DNA from: an uncultured Bacteroidota bacterium
GTDB lineage: Bacteria > Bacteroidota > Bacteroidia > Flavobacteriales > Flavobacteriaceae
Length of the DNA: 64,000 nucleotides
Direction of reading: 5' to 3'
NCBI GenBank assembly: GCA_902561795.1
Contig: CACERG010000007.1
Coordinates: 18,653 to 82,652 of the forward strand
Part shown: positions 61,400 through 64,000 of the stretch, one piece after another
How the letters are laid out: each line of letters starts with the position of its first letter
How positions within the stretch are numbered: the first letter of the stretch is position 1
Position numbers and translations under genes: made by a program
The notes under the pieces: generated by a model
Told to the model about the DNA's origin: nothing
Databases searched by the model: none
The model's input: the letters and a program-made list of their open reading frames with translations, nothing else

Positions 61400-62065
61400 A
61401 TGGACTACGGTAAAGAATTTAAAAAATATGCAACAAAGCAACATGGTGTAAATGCAATGTATTATGACAAAATTGTAAGTAGTATGACTCCTTACATTAT
61501 TGAAGAAAGACAATTAAATGTCGCTCAGATGGATGTTTTTTCTCGTCTAATGATGGATAGAATTATGTTTTTAGGTACCGCTATAGATGACCAGGTTGCA
61601 AATATAATTCAGGCTCAACTATTATTTCTGCAGAGTACAGATTCTTCTCGTGATATCCAGATGTATATCAATTCGCCAGGTGGGGGTGTCTATGCTGGCC
61701 TAGGTATTTATGATACAATGCAATTTGTATCCCCCGATGTTGCTACAATTTGTACAGGTATTGCCGCCTCAATGGGAGCAGTTTTACTTTGTGCTGGTCA
61801 AAAAGGAAAACGTTCTGCACTTCCCCATGCACGCGTAATGATACACCAACCCTTAGGTGGTGCTCAAGGACAAGCTTCAGATATCGAGATCACAGCCAGA
61901 GAAATATTAAAACTTAAAGACGAGTTATATCAAATAATTTCTAAACATTCTGGACAAAGTAAAGAAAAAGTTACTGAAAATAGTGATCGTGATTATTGGA
62001 TGAAAGCAGAAGAGGCTAAAAATTATGGTATGGTCGACGAAGTACTTAAAAATGCACCTCAATAA
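61400..62065 (+). CDS. clpP: ATP-dependent Clp protease proteolytic subunit
   Basis: A 221-residue serine peptidase. The catalytic triad S124 (GIAASMGAVLL), H149 (VMIHQPLGG) and D198 (SDRDYWM) has the spacing of the E. coli enzyme. MYINSPGGGVYAGLGIYDT is also diagnostic. It forms a tetradecamer that works with ClpX, encoded 10 bases downstream. Confidence 0.97.
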   Translation: MDYGKEFKKYATKQHGVNAMYYDKIVSSMTPYIIEERQLNVAQMDVFSRLMMDRIMFLGTAIDDQVANIIQAQLLFLQSTDSSRDIQMYINSPGGGVYAGLGIYDTMQFVSPDVATICTGIAASMGAVLLCAGQKGKRSALPHARVMIHQPLGGAQGQASDIEITAREILKLKDELYQIISKHSGQSKEKVTENSDRDYWMKAEEAKNYGMVDEVLKNAPQ

Positions 62066-62075
62066 ATTTTAATCC

Positions 62076-63305
62076 ATGAGCAAGTCTGAATTAAATTGTT
62101 CGTTTTGTGGTAAACCTAAATCTGATACTGAATTACTTATTGCTGGTCTAGATGCGCACATTTGTAATAGTTGCATTATTCAAGCTCATGGAATATTAGT
62201 TGAAGAGTCTTCCGAACAGGAACCAAATTCAGTTAATATTGAATTAAAACCACCTAAGGAAATAAAAGCTTTTTTGGATGAATATGTTATAGGACAAGAT
62301 GTTTCAAAGCGTGTTTTAGCTGTGGCTGTTTACAATCACTATAAACGTTTGCTTCAAGTAGATCTGAAAGAAGATGATATTGAAATACAAAAAAGTAATG
62401 TTTTGATTGTTGGCCCTACAGGTACGGGAAAAACCCTTTTAGCACAAACTATTTCAAAACTCTTAAATGTACCATTATCAATTGTAGACGCAACAGTTTT
62501 AACCGAAGCTGGTTATGTAGGCGAAGATGTGGAAAGTATTCTCACACGACTACTTCAAGCTGCTGATTATGATCTTGATCGCGCACAAAGGGGAATCGTT
62601 TTTATTGATGAAATTGATAAAATTGCCCGTAAAAGTGACAATCCTTCAATAACAAGAGATGTCTCTGGAGAGGGAGTGCAGCAAGCTTTATTAAAATTAT
62701 TGGAAGGAACGATTGTGAATGTACCTCCAAAAGGTGGCCGCAAGCACCCAGATCAAAAATTTATTGAATTAGATACATCGAATATCTTGTTTATCGCTGG
62801 TGGAGCATTCGACGGGATAGAGACTCATATAAATAAGCGATTAAATATTAAGGCTATAGGCTATAAAAATACCTTTGAAAAAGTACACTTTAATAAAGAT
62901 GAAATATTAAGACATATTACACCTGGAGATATTAGGTCCTACGGACTAATACCAGAGATTATAGGAAGATTACCAGTATTAACTTACATGAGTCCATTAG
63001 ATAATGTTGCATTAAGACTAATTTTAACATCTCCGAAAAATGCACTTATAAAGCAATATGTTAAATTATTCAAAATGGATAAAATAAATTTACAATTCAC
63101 TCCAGGGGCATTAGATTATATAGTTGAAAAGGCTCTTCAATTTAAGCTTGGAGCGAGAGGTTTACGATCTTTGTGTGAGGCAATACTAAATGATGCAATG
63201 TACGAGCTTCCTAATACTGATATTAAAGAACTAAAGGTTAACAAGCTTTATGTTGATCAAAAGCTATCAAATGCTGAGTTTTCAGATCTTAAAATAGTTT
63301 CTTAA
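62076..63305 (+). CDS. clpX: ATP-dependent Clp protease ATP-binding subunit ClpX
   Basis: A 409-residue AAA+ unfoldase. The N-terminal zinc-binding domain has CSFCGKP and CNSC. Walker A is GPTGTGKT, Walker B is [10 protein letters not shown], and the pore loop AGYVGEDVE is present with the [19 protein letters not shown] segment. The C-terminal region [15 protein letters not shown] carries the sensor-2 arginine. Its end overlaps by four bases the convergent GH3-family gene. Confidence 0.97.
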   Translation: MSKSELNCSFCGKPKSDTELLIAGLDAHICNSCIIQAHGILVEESSEQEPNSVNIELKPPKEIKAFLDEYVIGQDVSKRVLAVAVYNHYKRLLQVDLKEDDIEIQKSNVLIVGPTGTGKTLLAQTISKLLNVPLSIVDATVLTEAGYVGEDVESILTRLLQAADYDLDRAQRGIVFIDEIDKIARKSDNPSITRDVSGEGVQQALLKLLEGTIVNVPPKGGRKHPDQKFIELDTSNILFIAGGAFDGIETHINKRLNIKAIGYKNTFEKVHFNKDEILRHITPGDIRSYGLIPEIIGRLPVLTYMSPLDNVALRLILTSPKNALIKQYVKLFKMDKINLQFTPGALDYIVEKALQFKLGARGLRSLCEAILNDAMYELPNTDIKELKVNKLYVDQKLSNAEFSDLKIVS

Positions 63306-64000
63306 TAATTCATTTTTAACAATTCATCCAAAATTTCCCTAGAATTAGAAAGTCTAGGTACTTTATGCTGACCACCAAGCTTTCCTTTTTGAGATAGCCA
63401 CTTATAAAATAGACCTTTTTGCGCCTTATGAAGCCTTAATGGTTTTAATGTCATATTATTATATCTTTTAGCCTCATAATCTGAGTTTTCGTTTTGAAGT
63501 GCTTTATCAAAAAGTCTACAAAAAAGTGAGAGATCCTCAGGCTCTCTATCAAATTCTATAATCCATTCATGTGCGCCTTGTTTATTTTTTTCCATAAAAA
63601 TAGGTCCCGCTGTGTAATTGAAAACGTTGCTTTTTGTTTGAGAACAGACTTTTTCAAGTGCTTTTTCAGCATTATCAATTATAAGTTCTTCTCCAAACAC
63701 ATTTATAAAATGTTTTGTACGTCCTGTTACTTGTATTCGGTAAGGGGATAAGCTTGTAAAACGAATTGTATCTCCAATTTTATATCTCCAAAGACCTGCA
63801 TTTGTGGTTATAACCATTGCATAATTAGTATTTAATTTAACTTCAGATAAAGAAATTATTTTACTGGAATCCTCATTATATCCATTGAAAGGAATAAATT
63901 CATAAAAAATTCCATAATCTAACATAAGAAGCAGTTCGTCTGAGTCGTTTTTATCTTGAATTCCAAAAAATCCTTCAGAGGCATTATAAATTTCATAATA
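63302..64000 (-). CDS. GH3-family protein, C-terminal part (partial)
   Basis: The gene enters from the right edge; 233 codons are visible and the frame is open from 64000. [16 protein letters not shown] and [13 protein letters not shown] are the GH3 adenylate-forming family signatures, followed by [15 protein letters not shown] and [20 protein letters not shown]3 proteins adenylate carboxylic acids and link them to amino acids in plants. Bacterial roles are unknown. The methionine at 63925 is internal, not the start. Confidence 0.9.
   Translation of the reverse strand, partial: YYEIYNASEGFFGIQDKNDSDELLLMLDYGIFYEFIPFNGYNEDSSKIISLSEVKLNTNYAMVITTNAGLWRYKIGDTIRFTSLSPYRIQVTGRTKHFINVFGEELIIDNAEKALEKVCSQTKSNVFNYTAGPIFMEKNKQGAHEWIIEFDREPEDLSLFCRLFDKALQNENSDYEAKRYNNMTLKPLRLHKAQKGLFYKWLSQKGKLGGQHKVPRLSNSREILDELLKMNY

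Noticed and set aside
1..64000. CRISPR array, integrase, transposase, prophage or conjugation genes
   Set aside because: No regularly spaced direct repeats other than the coding repeat in rpsP, and no protein with recombinase or phage motifs was seen. The window looks like stable chromosome.

Overview
The window is a 64-kb piece of chromosome from a low-GC marine-type flavobacterium (Bacteroidota, Flavobacteriia). The evidence is: AT-rich sequence throughout; the gliding/type IX secretion (T9SS) protein SprA followed by gcvH; a protease with a T9SS C-terminal sorting tail; two SusC-like TonB-dependent receptors; a ribosomal protein S16 with a long acidic tail; and several perfect matches to the Bacteroidota promoter element TAnnTTTG. 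No insertion sequences, prophage genes, CRISPR arrays or rRNA were seen. There is one tRNA (Leu, anticodon CAA). No gene-free stretch exceeds about 210 bases.

Layout. 1-7.1 kb: end of sprA, gcvH, a TonB-like protein, then a cytochrome oxidase accessory/assembly operon (heme O synthase, two subunit III-type proteins, subunit IV, a cysteine-less thioredoxin-like protein, Sco1, DUF420, a small CSMC protein). 7.2-13 kb: a MacAB/TolC-type export operon with one ATPase and two permeases. 13-17 kb: a PhyH dioxygenase and SDR pair, tsaB, a NifU-domain iron-sulfur protein and a gamma-carbonic anhydrase. 17-23.1 kb (minus strand): nadK, DUF6089, uppS, bamA and two Skp/OmpH proteins, an envelope biogenesis operon. 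23.2-32 kb: pdxJ, a hydrolase, an acetyltransferase and aspartokinase, then a minus-strand set (serA-like, mgtE, rsmA, serS, ribF). 32-41.4 kb: a secreted metalloprotease with a small lipoprotein partner, pth-rplY-prs, tRNA-Leu, a lipoprotein with two zincin motifs, and a lipoprotein RidA. 41.4-51 kb: gamma-glutamyltransferase, a Tat-type sugar isomerase, a xylB-xylA-formylglycine-generating-enzyme operon ending in a strong terminator, etfBA and a DUF1080 lipoprotein. 50.7-55.4 kb: a probable zinc homeostasis locus (two small His-rich exported proteins, a Zur-like regulator, a lipoprotein, a TonB-dependent receptor) with an operator-like palindrome. 55.4-64 kb: a Rieske-like lipoprotein, a second TonB-dependent receptor, rimM-rpsP, tig-clpP-clpX and the end of a GH3-family gene.

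Most of the window is conserved flavobacterial core. I see no clearly new multi-gene system. The parts that best repay a second look are the zinc locus (small proteins, palindrome, 14-A tract), the two-zincin lipoprotein, the co-transcription of a formylglycine-generating enzyme with xylose catabolism, the 54-bp tandem repeat in rpsP, the Rieske-like protein lacking a cluster ligand, and the cysteine-less partner of Sco1.
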